Origin: Cercophora sp. LCS_1
Taxonomy: Eukaryota > Ascomycota > Sordariomycetes > Sordariales > Lasiosphaeriaceae
Direction: 5' to 3'
NCBI GenBank assembly: GCA_036250225.1
Contig: JAPZLL010000035.1
Location: 341,793 to 405,792 of the forward strand
Length of the DNA stretch: 64,000 bases
Shown: piece after piece, positions 45,504 to 57,993 of the stretch
Layout of the letters: every line of letters begins with the position of its first letter
Position numbering within the stretch: the first letter of the stretch is position 1
Made by a program: the position numbers and the translations under genes
Notes under the pieces: generated by a model
Seen by the model: only the letters and a program-made list of their open reading frames with translations
Told to the model about the DNA's origin: nothing
Database searches by the model: none

Positions 45504-45789
45504 GCTCTGTTTTTCGCACACCCCATTTTTGTTCTGGCACACCGCTCCCACATTTAACCCTAGCCCGCCAATATCTCTATGTGCCTTTGGAATGCCGCTT
45601 TTACTATGTTTTGAAATTGTTGATGCGTTGTTTTCTGCATTGAATGTGTAATCAAAATTCTAAATTGGCCAGTTTATAATTGTTGATGCCAAAGCGTAGT
45701 AATAGATGGCGTGTTGGCGCTGCCAAAGGCCAGGGTTGTACATGGGCGCGGTGTGTCATTACAAAAATAGGGTGCGCGAAAAACAGAGC
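45504..45789. mobile_element. MITE-like element with ~62 bp terminal inverted repeats
   Basis: The left end (GCTCTGTTTTTCGCACACCC, from 45504) matches the reverse complement of the right end (ending GAAAAACAGAGC at 45789) over about 62 bp with roughly 80% identity, most differences being transitions. The total length of 286 bp, the AT-rich core and the absence of coding capacity fit a non-autonomous DNA transposon. No clear target-site duplication is visible. Confidence 0.75.
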
Positions 45790-46271
45790 CCAAAAAGAAT
45801 AGGTGCTCCCATGATATTGCGAGAATACGTCCAACCTAAACTTCAAACCAATAAAGGAAAAACACGATAGTGTAAGTTCATTAAGGTACCCAACAAAATC
45901 GTGTTCTTTCAAGTCCTGGGAGTTGAGTTCTCGTTTCGTGGCCCTGTCACTTGCGCCAAGTCAGGGTTGTATGGCCTCGCAGAATGATCATGCTCGATGG
46001 GTCATGTTTCTATGCAAGGTTCTAGCGTCTTGAAAGCTACCTATAGGATTATGAAATCTTACAAAAATAGCCAACATCAAAACTCTGGAGGCCTCGTAAT
46101 GGAACAAAAAACAGGGTTCCCGTAGATTAAAGCTGCATTCAGTCAAGAAGGAGGTCATGCATCCATCATCGTATTGTTATTCCTTGCTGTGCCTTGAGAA
46201 ATTACACAGTCCCTCCATGGACTTCAGGTCTGGGTGGGTGCATGAGCCAGAATTATGGCACCACTTTTCAA

Positions 46272-46388
46272 GGTCCTACAGTGTAATGGGTGGCATTTCG
46301 ATACGTTTGGTTCAGGCGCGGCTTTGCGAGGCCCCTGAAGCAGCGACTGTAAGGTCCTAGTTCAATCCTGGGTAGTGTCTTCTTTTTT
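46272..46388 (+). ncRNA. tRNA-like sequence (degenerate tRNA or tRNA-derived element)
   Basis: GGTCCTA then GTGTAATGGGTGGCAT resembles the acceptor and D-arm of Gln/Glu-type tRNAs. CCTAG-TTCAATC-CTGGG at 46356-46372 is a canonical T-arm. TAGTGTC pairs with the 5' acceptor strand at 6 of 7 positions, counting G-U, and a T6 run follows. The anticodon region is replaced by an enlarged hairpin (TTCAGG/CCTGAA), so a functional anticodon cannot be assigned. Confidence 0.4.
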
Positions 46389-46465
46389 ACAGCCTTCTAG
46401 CTTTGCTAAGCTCGAGCGTCGTAGGATCTTCAATTACGTGTCCGGCGATAAGTGACCTTTTTTTT

Positions 46466-46551
46466 GGGGGGGGGGGGGGGGGTTTCTCCTATATTCCCAC
46501 GCTTCACTGTCTTTACAACCCACAGACAAAATATCAATAAANNNNNNNNNN

Positions 46552-46605
<54 letters not shown>
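46466..46605. other. Assembly gap with homopolymer flanks
   Basis: G17 (46466-46482), unique sequence, ten N (46542-46551), then C54 (46552-46605). The ~50 bp before the gap (CCTATATTCCCACGCTTCAC...) are repeated in diverged form after it (CCTATCTTCCCTCGCTTCAC...). Confidence 0.95.
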
Positions 46606-46608
<3 letters not shown>

Positions 46609-49600
46609 CCTATCTTCCCTCGCTTCACTGTCTTTACATCCCTCAGACAAATTATCACTATAGTCGTAGTGTTATCTCAAAACTGTAGCCTGCCGGTATA
46701 TGAGCAACTTTTCACTGCATCTTCGATAGCATGTCAGCGGTGACTTCTGCGACCCCTGCTCTTGAAGTGAAAACATCTCAGATGGTGGCGGTGTAAGATG
46801 GCTGGACGGAAACCTTCAGAGCAGTGATTAGATAAATCATTGGCCATCACGAAGAATCTGGCTCGTAAAAGTTGAATTTGCCTTGGGAAGGTCTTTGAAG
46901 CAACCCGAATGGCTTGATACACTGGTTTTGGCTCTTCTGAGGTAGGAAATCATGCATGCAATTGTGGGTTTGAGCAATGTTGATGTTCCTTGGTTTACTT
47001 CTCACAGGCCATTTGTCTTGCAACCCCAATCATAGCGCGTGAAGTTCCTTCCCTACGAAGTGAGCTTCCCCGATCCTAGCCGGCAGTTAGATAATATGCT
47101 TCAACTGAAAACACAGATCATTCTGTCGGTATGCTTCTACGGTGTGTATATTTAGTATAAAAGTCATCAAGTCCTGTCCCATGATGCACCTAGGGATAGA
47201 GTTATAGACACTATGTTTGGCGTCCTGTGTCGTGCTCTCTAGTATATGCATGCCGTAGGTCCAATATCTAAGCTGCTTTAGCTATTCTTAATGTTTCACG
47301 AACTTTCGAGGATGCAGAGTACCTATTTTTACTCAGCGTTGGCGAGGCAATTGTGCACTTGTGGTTTCTATTCCAACATGATTCATCGAGAGTACGGACT
47401 ACCATTCTTGGAACATGCTGAACTTTAGTTTTATCTGCATGGGGAGCACATCCCACCGGCGTGTCGTTGTGAGATGTCCAGCCGGTCTAATGATCTTGAG
47501 TCGCACAAACACAAGGATGTCTCAACTTGAGAAACACGAGTTGACCGGCGATGTCATATGACCTGCCAACTTCAGCTCTCAAGAAAATGTCCATTATCGC
47601 CAAGAGTCCACGATTTAGTCAGTCGCATTTGGCATCTCGGCGTTTTTTCCGCCCTTCGGACAAGAGTCCTTGCAATTGCGTTGATAGCGTCAGGAAATCT
47701 TAGCGTTTTGGTATACACAATCGCAAAGGACGTGACCGGCCCGAGGGTTCGGGCATGATGCGCAGTGACAGACTAAACGACGCGGCTGGTCATTACTAGA
47801 GTAAGGTTTCTTGGCTTGGTGTTGACAGATATCAGATGAATCTTCCCCGACATGGAGAACACGGAATACCGCAAGTCCTGAAGCGCGCAGAGTTGAGTAC
47901 AGAAGGGGTTTAGGGTCGCATTGCGGCATCCTCATGCATGTTTGCATGTTTGAATGAGCTCGGACTGGGTGCTCAATGATCAAGTCATCGATTGTTTGCT
48001 CGCTGGTGCTGCCGGGACTTTTTGTGTGATGACACTGGGAGGGGGGTGAACGTATTCGTGTTCGGGACGCAGGTGATTTACGAGCTGCCAGTACCCAACT
48101 GCTTCAGCGAACGGCCAAAGCTTTCACTGGACTCAAACCTCATCGTGCCGAGTCCTGCATATCTTCCTTTGAATTGGTAAGCATGGAAATTTGAACTGTT
48201 CTCACTCATCGCCACGCATCCGATTCATTGTCGTACGTGCAGAGGAAATGGGAAGGGCAATGCCGTGTATTTGACGGGGAGTGTCGTTGAAGGCAGAGAC
48301 ACGGGGAATCGGGTTTTTCATCAACCCCGAGAAATGACACGCGGGGCGGCGGGGATTGGGTGCGAGGGAGTGCCCCCACCTTCAACCGGGAGAGCGGGAC
48401 CTGGAAAGCGACAGTGGCGACGCCGGATGGCGTTCGATCCGGGAAGTGGCGCTGGGCTCTTGCTTGCTGTTTGCGCTGGAGCCGCATGCCACCATTGGCT
48501 CCAGGAACCCGAAAAGTTCCCATCTCGCATGCGGGCTAGGTCGCTGTGGCGGGTGCTGGAAGCTTGCCAAGCCGCTGCATCAGACGGAGTGGGTTGTCGT
48601 CAAGCACCGTAGAAATTGACAGTGGAATCGCAGCTCCTAGGAAATTTCTGCGCCTGTGAAGCAAGACAGGCCTTGCATGTCAATAACGGTGGTCCCTACG
48701 TGCTGTGAGCAGACGCAACGCTGCACAATGTGCGCGCGGTTGTATCATGTAGTCAATATGCCGCACAACGCAAGAGGAACATTGCGCAACCGATGCCTTG
48801 TTCAGATCGATCTTGGGGCCGCCGCCGCGCTTTCCGAAATATCTTCATCATACTCGATAGTTACCTTGACTGGTAGCATCTATAGCTGAGGTGAGAACTA
48901 AGGGCTTGATCCTCCCACGAGCAGTGTCCACCCACCCCGCCAAGCCCTTGGTGGTAGCAACGATGCCCGTTGACGGCGTCACGGCCCTTGAGTAGATCCC
49001 GATGCGAAAAGTGGCGGGTGGGCGAGCGGCCGGACTGCTGTCATCCCCGCGCCGAAGCATCCGTTGACGGCTTGGGGAATTCGCAAACCTGAGGGGAAGG
49101 AGGGGACGGACTTGGGCGTGATGGAAACAGCGCGTCATTTCTGATCGCCGCCGCGAGCGGGTCGCCTTTTTCGGAGACATCTGGGGACCCTTGGGCCACG
49201 CTGCATCCATGTGCTAGCGCCAGCGATGGTGCTGGAAGGCGAGTGAAAGGGCTCGTGGGCGTCTGGCCACGGCGCCGGGGGCGGTGGGTTTCCCGCCAGA
49301 AGAAGCTCCCCACTTCGGGCTATGCCAACTCCCCGGTTCCCCTTTTGCGAATTGGCCCTTATCTTGGCCCAGTTAGCCTTTTTTTTTGCCTGCTGTTTGT
49401 TTTTGGTGCTCAGCTCCTTTGCTCCCATTCCATTTTGCACTCAGCATCGTCTGTTTGCTGTCGTTCATTCACTCGTTGTGGTGTTGAGATTTCAAGTTCG
49501 GTGCAGTTACCCGGTTTTGCGAGCAGACGCCCGCTATAACCACGCTTCTTACTTTTACAACGCCACACCCAGCGCCCCTCCCGCGCCCCTAGCACGCGCA

Positions 49601-49655
49601 CCGCAGGCTTACAACGGCATTGACACGGAAGGAAGGAACGAGGACGTAGGACAAA

Positions 49656-52600
49656 ATGTCCTTTGTCGGGACGGGTTCCTTCGGGAACTATGACCTGACG
49701 GCCCAAAGTCAGGGTCTGCCGACCCTGGGGAGGCAAAGAACCCACGATGAGGGCGACGACTCACTTGCAGACGCAGCTGGAGGATCATCTCCCGCACGTC
49801 ACGAGGATGGGAGTCGGACCCGGGCGACTTCGACAACAGAGGTCGGCGACCACGACACACCGCGCAAGGAGAAGCCCACGACACCAGGAAACGAGACCGA
49901 AAGCGAGGATGATCCCGTCATGGAGCAGGAGCGCCGCAACAGCATGGTGCAGGCCCTTGCGCGCACTTACACGTCGCGCTCGCACGCCGTCGACAACGAT
50001 GCCGGCAGCGCCAACATCTTCAACATTGCTTCCGAGGACGAGAACTCGCCCTTGAACCCTAATGGCCCTAACTTCAATGCCCGCGCCTGGGCCAAGGCGG
50101 TTGTTGACATGATTGCTGGCGAGGGACACAGCTTCCGCACTTCGGGCGTCGCATTCCAGCATCTCAATGTCTTTGGCTTCGGCACCCCCACCGACTTCCA
50201 GAAGGACTTTCTTAACGTCTGGCTCGAGGTCGCTGGATATGCCCGCAGGCTTGTCGGCAACGCGAAGCGTCGCATTGACATCCTGCGCAACTTTGACGGC
50301 GTTGTCCGCAAGGGCGAGATGTTGGTCGTCCTGGGCCCCCCCGGCTCTGGCTGCAGTACTCTCCTAAAGACAATTGCCGGCGACTACAATGGCATTTACA
50401 TGGATGACAGCTCGTACTTCAACTATCAGGGTGAGTGGCTTTGTTTCCGCGGAAAGGGGGTTCAGGGGTTTGTTTGCTGACACGAAACCCAGGTATGACT
50501 GCCAAGGAAATGCACACTCACCATCGTGGCGAGGCTATTTACACGGCCGAAGTCGACACCCATTTCCCACAACTGTCGGTCGGCGATACCTTGACATTCG
50601 CTGCTCATGCCCGTGCCCCGGCGCGGATGCCCGAAGGTGTTACCAAGAGTCTTTTCGCCAACCACCTCCGCGATGTCGTCATGGCCATGTTCGGCATCAG
50701 CCACACCGTCAACACCCGCGTCGGCAACGAGTACATCCGCGGTGTCTCTGGTGGTGAGCGAAAGCGTGTCACCATTGCCGAGGCCACGCTCTCCGGTGCT
50801 CCTCTCCAGTGCTGGGACAACAGCACCCGTGGTCTTGACAGCGCCAACGCCATCGAGTTCGTCCGCACCCTCCGGCTCCAGACCGAGCTCTTCGGCAGCA
50901 CTGCCTGCGTGTCCATCTACCAGGCGCCGCAGAGCGCATATGACCTCTTTGACAAGGCGATTGTCCTGTACGAGGGTCGCCAGATCTTCTTCGGCCGCGC
51001 CGATGAGGCCAAGCAATACTTTATCGATCTCGGCTTCGAATGCCCGGCTCGCGCTACCACACCTGATTTCCTCACCTCGATGACGAGCCCCCAGGAGCGC
51101 ATCGTCCGTGCCGGTTTCGAGGGCAAGGCGCCCCGCACCCCCGACGAGTTCGCCGCCGCGTGGAAGAATAGCACCAACTACAAGGCGCTCCAGGAGGAGA
51201 TTGAGCAGTACAAGACTGCTCATCCCATCAACGGACCCGACGCCGAGGCTTTCCGTGCTTCCAAGAGGGCCCAACAGGCCAGGGGTCAGCGCGCCAAGTC
51301 GCCCTTCACTCTGTCGTTCATCCAGCAGGTCAAGCTTTGCTTGTGGCGTGGCTTCCGGCGTTTGATCGGAGACCCCAGTCTCAGTATCGGTGCTCTTATT
51401 GGCAACTTCATCATGTGTCTCATCATCGCCAGTGTCTTCTTCAACCTCCAGCCAACAACCGACAGCTTCTTCCAGAGAGGCGCTCTCCTGTTCTTCGCCT
51501 GCCTCATGAATGCTTTCGCTAGCGCCTTGGAAATTCTCACCCTGTACTCGCAACGCCCAATCGTCGAGAAACACGACCGATATGCGCTCTACCATCCGGC
51601 TGCCGAAGCTGTCGCGTCCATGATCACCGATTTGCCATACAAGATTCTGAACTGCATTGTTTTCAACACAACGCTGTATTTCATGACGAATCTGCGGAGG
51701 GAAGCGGGCGCGTTCTTCTTCTTCCTCCTCATCTCGTTCTTCACGGTCATGGCCATGTCGATGATGTTCCGAACAATCGCTTCTGCATCCCGCACGCTCT
51801 CGCAAGCCATGGTACCTGCTGCCATCATCATTCTCGCCCTGGTCATCTTCACTGGTTTTGCCATTCCCATCAGGTACATGCTTGGGTGGTGCCGCTGGAT
51901 CAATTACATTGACGTTTTGGCCTACTCGTTCGAGGCGCTGATGGTCAACGAATTCCATGGCCGCCAGTTCCTCTGCACGCAATACGTCCCCAGCCCCATG
52001 TTCCCCGAGTACGCGAACGTCGGAACCGCCAACAGAGTCTGCTCTGCCGTTGGCGCCATTACCGGAAATCCCTATGTCCTTGGTGACGACTACATTTTGT
52101 CGGCTTTCTCCTACAAGAACGAGAACAAGTGGCGCGACTTTGGCATCCTCATCGTCTTCCTCGTCGGCTTCCTGGGCTTCTACATGTTCGCTGCCGAGAA
52201 TGTGGCTGAGAAGAAGAGCAAGGGTGAAGTACTCGTCTTCCGCCGTGGCTATCAGCCTGCCTCTCTCCAGGAGAAGGGCGGCGACGCCGAGTCTGGCGCG
52301 CACAACTCCAAGGCTTTGGTAAGCGATGGTAACACCTCGGACGGCGTGCTCCAGGCCCAAACGAGTGTCTTCCACTGGAACAACGTCTGCTACGAGGTCA
52401 AGATCAAGTCGGAAACTCGCCAGATTCTCAACAACGTCGACGGCTGGGTCAAGCCTGGCACCTTGACTGCCCTCATGGGTGTTTCTGGTGCTGGCAAGAC
52501 CACTCTTCTCGACTGCTTGGCTGACCGAACTTCGATGGGTGTCATCACCGGCGAGATGCTTGTTGATGGCCAGCCTCGTGATGCCTCGTTCCAGCGCAAG

Positions 52601-54362
52601 ACCGGCTATGTGCAACAACAGGATCTCCATCTTCAGACTTCTACCGTCCGTGAGGCTCTCGAGTTCAGTGCCCTCCTTCGTCAACCCGATCATGTTCCCC
52701 GCGCCGAGAAGTTGGCATATGTTGATGAGGTCATCAAGCTTCTTGAGATGGAGGAGTACGCCGATGCCGTGATTGGTGTCCCTGGCGAGGGTCTCAACGT
52801 CGAGCAGCGAAAGCGCCTGACCATCGGTGTCGAACTCGCTGCCAAGCCTCCCCTTCTTCTGTTCGTCGACGAGCCCACCTCCGGTCTTGATTCGCAGACT
52901 TCGTGGGCTATTCTGGATCTACTCGAGAAGTTGACCAAGAGCGGTCAGGCCGTTCTGTGCACCATCCATCAGCCTTCAGCCATGCTTTTCCAGCGCTTCG
53001 ACAGACTTCTCTTCCTGGCCAAGGGCGGCAAGACGGTCTACTTTGGTGGTATCGGCAAGAACTCGTCGACCATGGTCTCGTACTTTGAGCGCAAGAGCGG
53101 TCTCAAGTGTCCTGCCGACGCCAACCCTGCTGAGTGGATGCTTGAGGTTATTGGCGCTGCTCCCGGTACACACTCTGACATTGACTGGTTCGACGCCTGG
53201 CGTGGCAGCCCCGAGTACGAGGCTGTCCAGCAGGAGCTTCAGCGTCTCAAGGCCGACACTAAGGAATCCGCTGCCCTGGCCATTGACGATGGCAGCTACC
53301 GCGAGTTCGCCGCTCCCTTCTTCAAGCAGCTTGTCGAGGTCACCCGTCGTGTTTTTGAGCAGTACTGGCGCACCCCGTCGTACATCTACTCCAAGATGGC
53401 TCTGTGCGTTTCAGTTGCTCTGTTCATCGGCTTTGTCTTCTACGATGCGCCCAATACAATCCAAGGTCTCCAGAACCAGATGTTCGCCATCTTCAACATT
53501 TTCACCGTCTTCGGCCAGCTCGTCCAGCAGACCATGCCTCACTTCGTCATTCAGCGTTCGCTCTACGAGGTCCGCGAGCGCCCGTCCAAGGTGTACAGCT
53601 GGCAGGTCTTCATGCTCTCACAGATCATCGTCGAGCTTCCCTGGAACACTCTCATGGCCGCCCTCATGTATGTCTGCTGGTACTACCCAGTCGGTCTTCA
53701 GAACAACGCTGCTCTCACTGACGCCACGGTTGAGCGTGGTGGTCTCATGTTCCTGCTGCTCGTCGCCTTCCTGCTCTTCACTTCGACCTTTACCGACTTT
53801 ATGATCGCCGGGTTCGAGACGGCCGAGGCTGGTGGCAACATTGCCAACTTGCTCTTCTCGCTCTGTTTGATCTTCTGCGGTGTCCTCGCCAACCCTGACA
53901 CCATGCCCCGCTTCTGGATCTTCATGTACCGCGTCAGTCCCTTCACATATCTGGCGTCGGCCATGTTGTCCACCTCGGTTGCCAACGTGCCCGTCACCTG
54001 CGCCGAAAACGAGTACCTCAAGTTCGCGCCCACCAATGGCTCGACCTGCGAAGAGTACCTCAGCACGTACATGTCCCAAGCCGGCGGATACCTCGTCGAC
54101 AAGCTCAACACTGTTCAGTGCGAGTACTGCCCCGTTGCCAACACCGACGTTTTTCTCGCTGGTGCCAAGGCCGAATATGCCGACAGGTGGAGGAACTTTG
54201 GGTAAGCTAATCTCCGTATCATTTTTCCCTGACAGACATGCTAACCAATGTCGTAGTATTATGTGGGTGTTTATCATCTTCAATATCTTTGCCGCCCTCG
54301 GTGTCTACTGGCTCGTCCGAGTACCCAAGAAGAAGCTCGGTGGGAAGAAGAAGAAGGAGTAA
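49656..54362 (+). CDS. PDR-type ABC transporter (full-size ABCG, Cdr1/Pdr5-like)
   Basis: Exons 49656-50430, 50493-54201 and 54257-54362 give 1529 aa. Such pumps export drugs, lipids or toxic metabolites through the plasma membrane. The order is NBD1-TMD1-NBD2-TMD2, the reverse topology of ABCG proteins. NBD1 has the fungal degenerate Walker A GPPGSGCSTLLKT (Cys for Lys), intact signature VSGGERKRV and CWDNSTRGLDSA. NBD2 has canonical GVSGAGKTTLLD, a degenerate signature LNVEQRKRLTIGVEL and LLLFVDEPTSGLDSQ, so one composite ATP site is expected to be catalytically poor. TMD2 ends with an extracellular Cys-rich loop (CEEYLS, QCEYCP) and a Lys-rich tail KKKLGGKKKKE. The transported substrate is unknown. 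Confidence 0.96.
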
Positions 54363-54822
54363 AACGTCAACAAAAAGACAAGATAGAGTTTTTTTTTAGG
54401 AGGGCATCGTTGTTCATGGGTTGGGTGAAACGGCCTTGAAGATATCCATTTTCATTTTTTTCTCTCACGTCACACACGCATCTGCATCATCTAGCAGCAT
54501 GACCTTTTGCGCACAAGCCATTCTTTTTCTCTCTCAACATCATCACGGCCCATCATTTGCATCATTGTCACATTGCGCGCGTCTTGGTTCACCTCTTTGG
54601 GTTTTTCTTATTTAATGTCTAAATTAGAAGACGGCTTCGAACGCAAAAGGGAGGTCTCCTTGTATATACCAAAGTATTTGTATACCTACATAGAAAGGGT
54701 GGGGTAGAGTGGACGGAATATTCAAGTCTAGACTCGTTTTGGACAACATGATGTTCGAATAGTGACTTGAGTGATAATAGTGACATGTTTTTACAGCAGT
54801 AATTTTCCTTTTTTGGGTGGTA
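54363..54822. other. Intergenic region between convergent genes
   Basis: 3' flanks of the ABC transporter and Sam50 genes, relatively AT-rich; nothing else seen. Confidence 0.5.
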
Positions 54823-56553
54823 TTACAAAAAGTTGATCCCCACACCAACTTGTAACCCCTTTCTCCCTTCCTCTCCCCTTCGCAAGATGAGCGGTAAGCT
54901 AAAGTTGAGCTCGAATCTAGCGACAGGGTGCGCGTAGACAAGCCCAACGCCCACGGCTGTGCTGGGGAGGCTGTTGGTTAACTCGCCCACCGCTGATCGA
55001 ACGCCCTGTGAGACGGTAGCCGAGTCCATACCCAGAGACTCTTTGGATTTGCTGCTCTTGTTTTTGATAGCGACCAGCCGTCCGCTATTGGCGAATACCT
55101 GGAAACGCAGCGGAGAGGTGGGACCCCCGCGCGGAAGCGGGAACATCATGTTGACGCCGCCAGCTGCGTAAACATCACCGCCTACTGCGTCCACTCCATC
55201 GTGCGGACCCAGACCGCCGATCTTGAAACCGCGGACGTCGGTTGGTCCACCGAGTTGGAAGCGGTCATTGATGCGGCTTGGGAGCGCCGACCCCGTGACG
55301 GAGTAGCCCGTTGGAAGCGGGTAGAGGAGACCGGCGCGGAAACCGCCGCCAAAGGTCACCCCTGTGGGCTCTTTGATGCCGGGGAGGGAGACGGGGTTCG
55401 TGGCGGATAGTTCAACCTCTGTTTTGAGGAAGGAGACATCACCTTTCAGCGGCCCCCAGCCTGCGAGTTCACCCACTACGCGCGTGAAGTAGCCGCGCTG
55501 CGGGAGGGTCGGACTGGGCGTGTTGACGCGGTCGTAGCGGTCGCGCGTGAAGGTGTATGTGAGCGAATTTTTGAGCGTGTCCCCCGCGTCGAGCCGCACC
55601 GTGGGTGATGCGCTTCCGGTAAGCCCCGTGACTTGGCGCCAGATGTTGGAGAGGGAGAAGGCGTGGGTGTCGCCTGTTTCGGGCTTTTGCCAGGCTAGAC
55701 GGAGGCTCGTGCCCGTTAGGTCTTCCTCGTGCGAGGCCCATGGTTTTTGTGTCGCGGATTGTTGGAGCTCGGCTGAGAGACGGATGTCGGGGTTCCCGTT
55801 GACAGGCGCCGAGAGGACTGCGTTGTAGGCGGATCGGGTACGGGTGCCGGTTCGCGCGTTGACGTTGAGGGTTTCGGCGCCGCCAAAGATGTTGCGGAGC
55901 TCGACGTTGGTGTAGGCGGAGCCTTCGGTGTTGCCAAAGTCGGTGCCGGCGCCGAGCGCGAGACGCGAGCGCTCTTTGACCTTGAAGGAGAGGTCGATTT
56001 CGGTTCGGCCGGGGTAGAGGGGTGGTTCGGGGGAGTCGGCGAGGAAGACGTCAAAGCTCTCGGGGACGAATATGCCTGTGTGACTGCGTGGTTAGAGATA
56101 GAGGGATGCGGGTGGACAAGCAGGGGCGTACCTAATCGGTCTAGCTTCGCCTGGACGATGCCAATGTGGTTGACGACATCGCCGAGTGTCGAGGTTGGTT
56201 TTGATCCTGCCTCGACGAGTGGCTTGATGATGTGGTCAAGCAGGCTCCTGCGCGTGTATCGGGCGCCGTGGAGTTCGACGTTGCGGATGCCGGCCGGGGC
56301 GAGGTAATTGTCGAGCTGAGCGGGGTTGTTAGGGTTGGGATCGAAGATACGGCGATCGGACTTACAATAGCCTGTAGACTCTGGGGATCGGCCGGAGCCG
56401 GAGCCACATCGGAGCCGGCGCTGGTGGCGACCTATGCAAGTGTCAGCCAACCCCAGGCGGAACGGAAGACAGCCGGGCGCGTTCCGGGGATGCACCAGCC
56501 CTGGGTGCAGCGAGCCGTGGACGTACCGAGGTATTGCCCAGAGGGCTAGCCAT
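54823..56553 (-). CDS. sam50: Sam50/Tob55, mitochondrial outer-membrane beta-barrel assembly
   Basis: Exons 56553-56527, 56431-56366, 56315-56132 and 56075-54823 (introns 95, 50 and 56 bp) give 509 aa, the normal Sam50 size. It is the core of the SAM complex that folds beta-barrel proteins into the outer membrane. A short Ala/Ser/Pro N-terminus and one POTRA-like domain (about residues 30-115: IRNVELHGARYTRRS, VVNHIGIVQAKLDRLG) precede a 16-strand barrel of the bacterial-surface-antigen family. The loop-6 motif appears as FQLGGPTDVRGFKIGGLGP, in agreement with the IRGF-type signature, and the terminal strand ends LQVGVGINFL with the expected aromatic beta-signal. Divergent from ubc6. Confidence 0.93.
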
Positions 56554-57084
56554 TGTATACAAGTCAGCAATTCTGCCGAAGGCGGCCTCCGAGGTTGCGC
56601 TGGTCGGTTGTCTTGTCTCGATGCTGCTCGTCAATCGAGCAGAGCTCGGCCAGGGTGAAGCTCCTCCCTTGTGCTGCCGGACCCCCGGCTCAGCTCAATG
56701 CTTGGCAGGGTGGGGTCGGCGTCGGCGTGCTGCCAGACCGTTGGCCAGGGGTAGTCTGCTGACTCAGTATTGACCGGGGGCTCCCAGGGAGACGTGTGGG
56801 TCCAGCTGTGCCCAGGTCGTGCCTCAGCCTTTCGCCTTCCATCAGCGTCATTCGTCTTCTCTGTCCTCTTCATCCTCAAAGCATATCGGCGTCGGCAAAG
56901 GGAGCGCGTCGTGGTTCCGAGAGGTTAAATCTCCAAGAAACTTTGTTGCATCTAGAAGACGACGCACGCAAATCTCTTCTCGGCCGTTTGTCTGCTTCTT
57001 TTACTTTCCTGAACTCGAGTCCTCGACGCATCTTGCCCCTCGTCCGAACGCGATTGCCTCTCCCGGCTGCTGCTGCGCTACAAG
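56554..57084. promoter_or_regulatory. Divergent promoter region (sam50 / ubc6)
   Basis: 531 bp between two divergent start codons with no other gene; it must hold both promoters. No TATA box is evident. Confidence 0.5.
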
Positions 57085-57993
57085 ATGGCTACTCGCGCCG
57101 CACAGAAGCGCGTATGTTCCACCCGAGATATGTATGGATCTAGGGCAAAAACTAACAGTCTTCTTTATTAGTTGACACGCGAATACAAGAGCATCTCCGA
57201 GAACCCTCCTCCGTACATCACGGCACATCCTTCCGAGTCTAACATCCTCGAGTGAGTAGGGTTCTGGCACCAGTCCACCCCACTTCGGCTGACAACATCT
57301 CGCGCTAGGTGGCACTACATCATCACCGGTCCCGAGAACACTCCGTACCATGGCGGACAATACTGGGGGACTCTGATCTTCCCCGCCAACTATCCTTTCG
57401 CACCTCCAGCGATCCGCATGCACACGCCATCCGGCCGATTCCAGCCATCGACCAGGCTCTGCCTTTCCATCTCGGATTTCCACCCCAAATCGTTCAACCC
57501 GGCATGGGAGGTTTCTACGATCCTCATCGGGCTGCTCTCGTTCATGACGTCAGAGGAGATGACAACGGGCTCCGTTGGGGGCACCGAAGCGGAGCGCAAA
57601 TTCTTTGCGGCACGATCACGATGGTGGAACTCGACCGGGGGCGGGTCCCACCTCAAGACAAACGTGGCCGGAAAGGGCAACGTCAAGGCGGGCGACGGCG
57701 GAGCAAAGTTCAAGTCGGAGTGGCCCGAGGTCGACGCAGAGAACTGGAAGTGGATGAAAGACAATAGCATCGACCCCGCGACGGGCAACAGGACGGATGC
57801 GAGCGCATCTTCATGCGGGCCACAGCTGGGGATTGCTGCCGGCAGCGGCGCCCAGACGCACGCCGTCGTCGACGCGGTGATCCAGCAGAGGGAAGCAGGG
57901 CAGGGCTGGTTGTTCCGAAACAAGTTGATACTTGTTGGCGCACTGATATTTATATACGTTCTGATCGCGCGGATTGTCGGCGAGGGAAGCTAG
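57085..57993 (+). CDS. ubc6: Ubc6-type ubiquitin-conjugating enzyme E2, ER tail-anchored
   Basis: Exons 57085-57111, 57172-57251 and 57309-57993 give 263 aa. Ubc6 (UBE2J family) serves ER-associated degradation with the Doa10 ligase. The UBC fold runs LTREYKSISENPPPYI, WHYIITGPENTPYHGG and FPANYPFAPPAIRMHTPSGR. Cys87 lies in STRLCLSISDFHP, the same position as in yeast Ubc6. The linker (~residues 150-230) is Gly/Ser-rich and low in complexity. A single hydrophobic segment near the end (LILVGALIFIYVLIARIV) is the tail anchor. The first exon encodes only nine residues. Confidence 0.95.

Larger units (their letters stand above)
43877..49655. other. Gene-free island of 5.8 kb
   Basis: No gene is recognised on either strand; the longest open frame (44686-45420, plus, 244 codons) has no family resemblance. 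It contains the Sip5 promoter (left), a MITE-like element, a tRNA-like sequence, an assembly gap and, at the right, the promoter and leader of the ABC transporter. The middle is more AT-rich than its surroundings. Confidence 0.55.

Noticed and set aside
45550..45560. TTTAACCCTAG as a telomere-like sequence
   Set aside because: Only one unit, and it is part of the MITE inverted repeat.
50462..52693. Long open frame (743 codons) antisense to the ABC transporter
   Set aside because: Shadow of the GC-rich sense codons; the sense strand has all ABC motifs.
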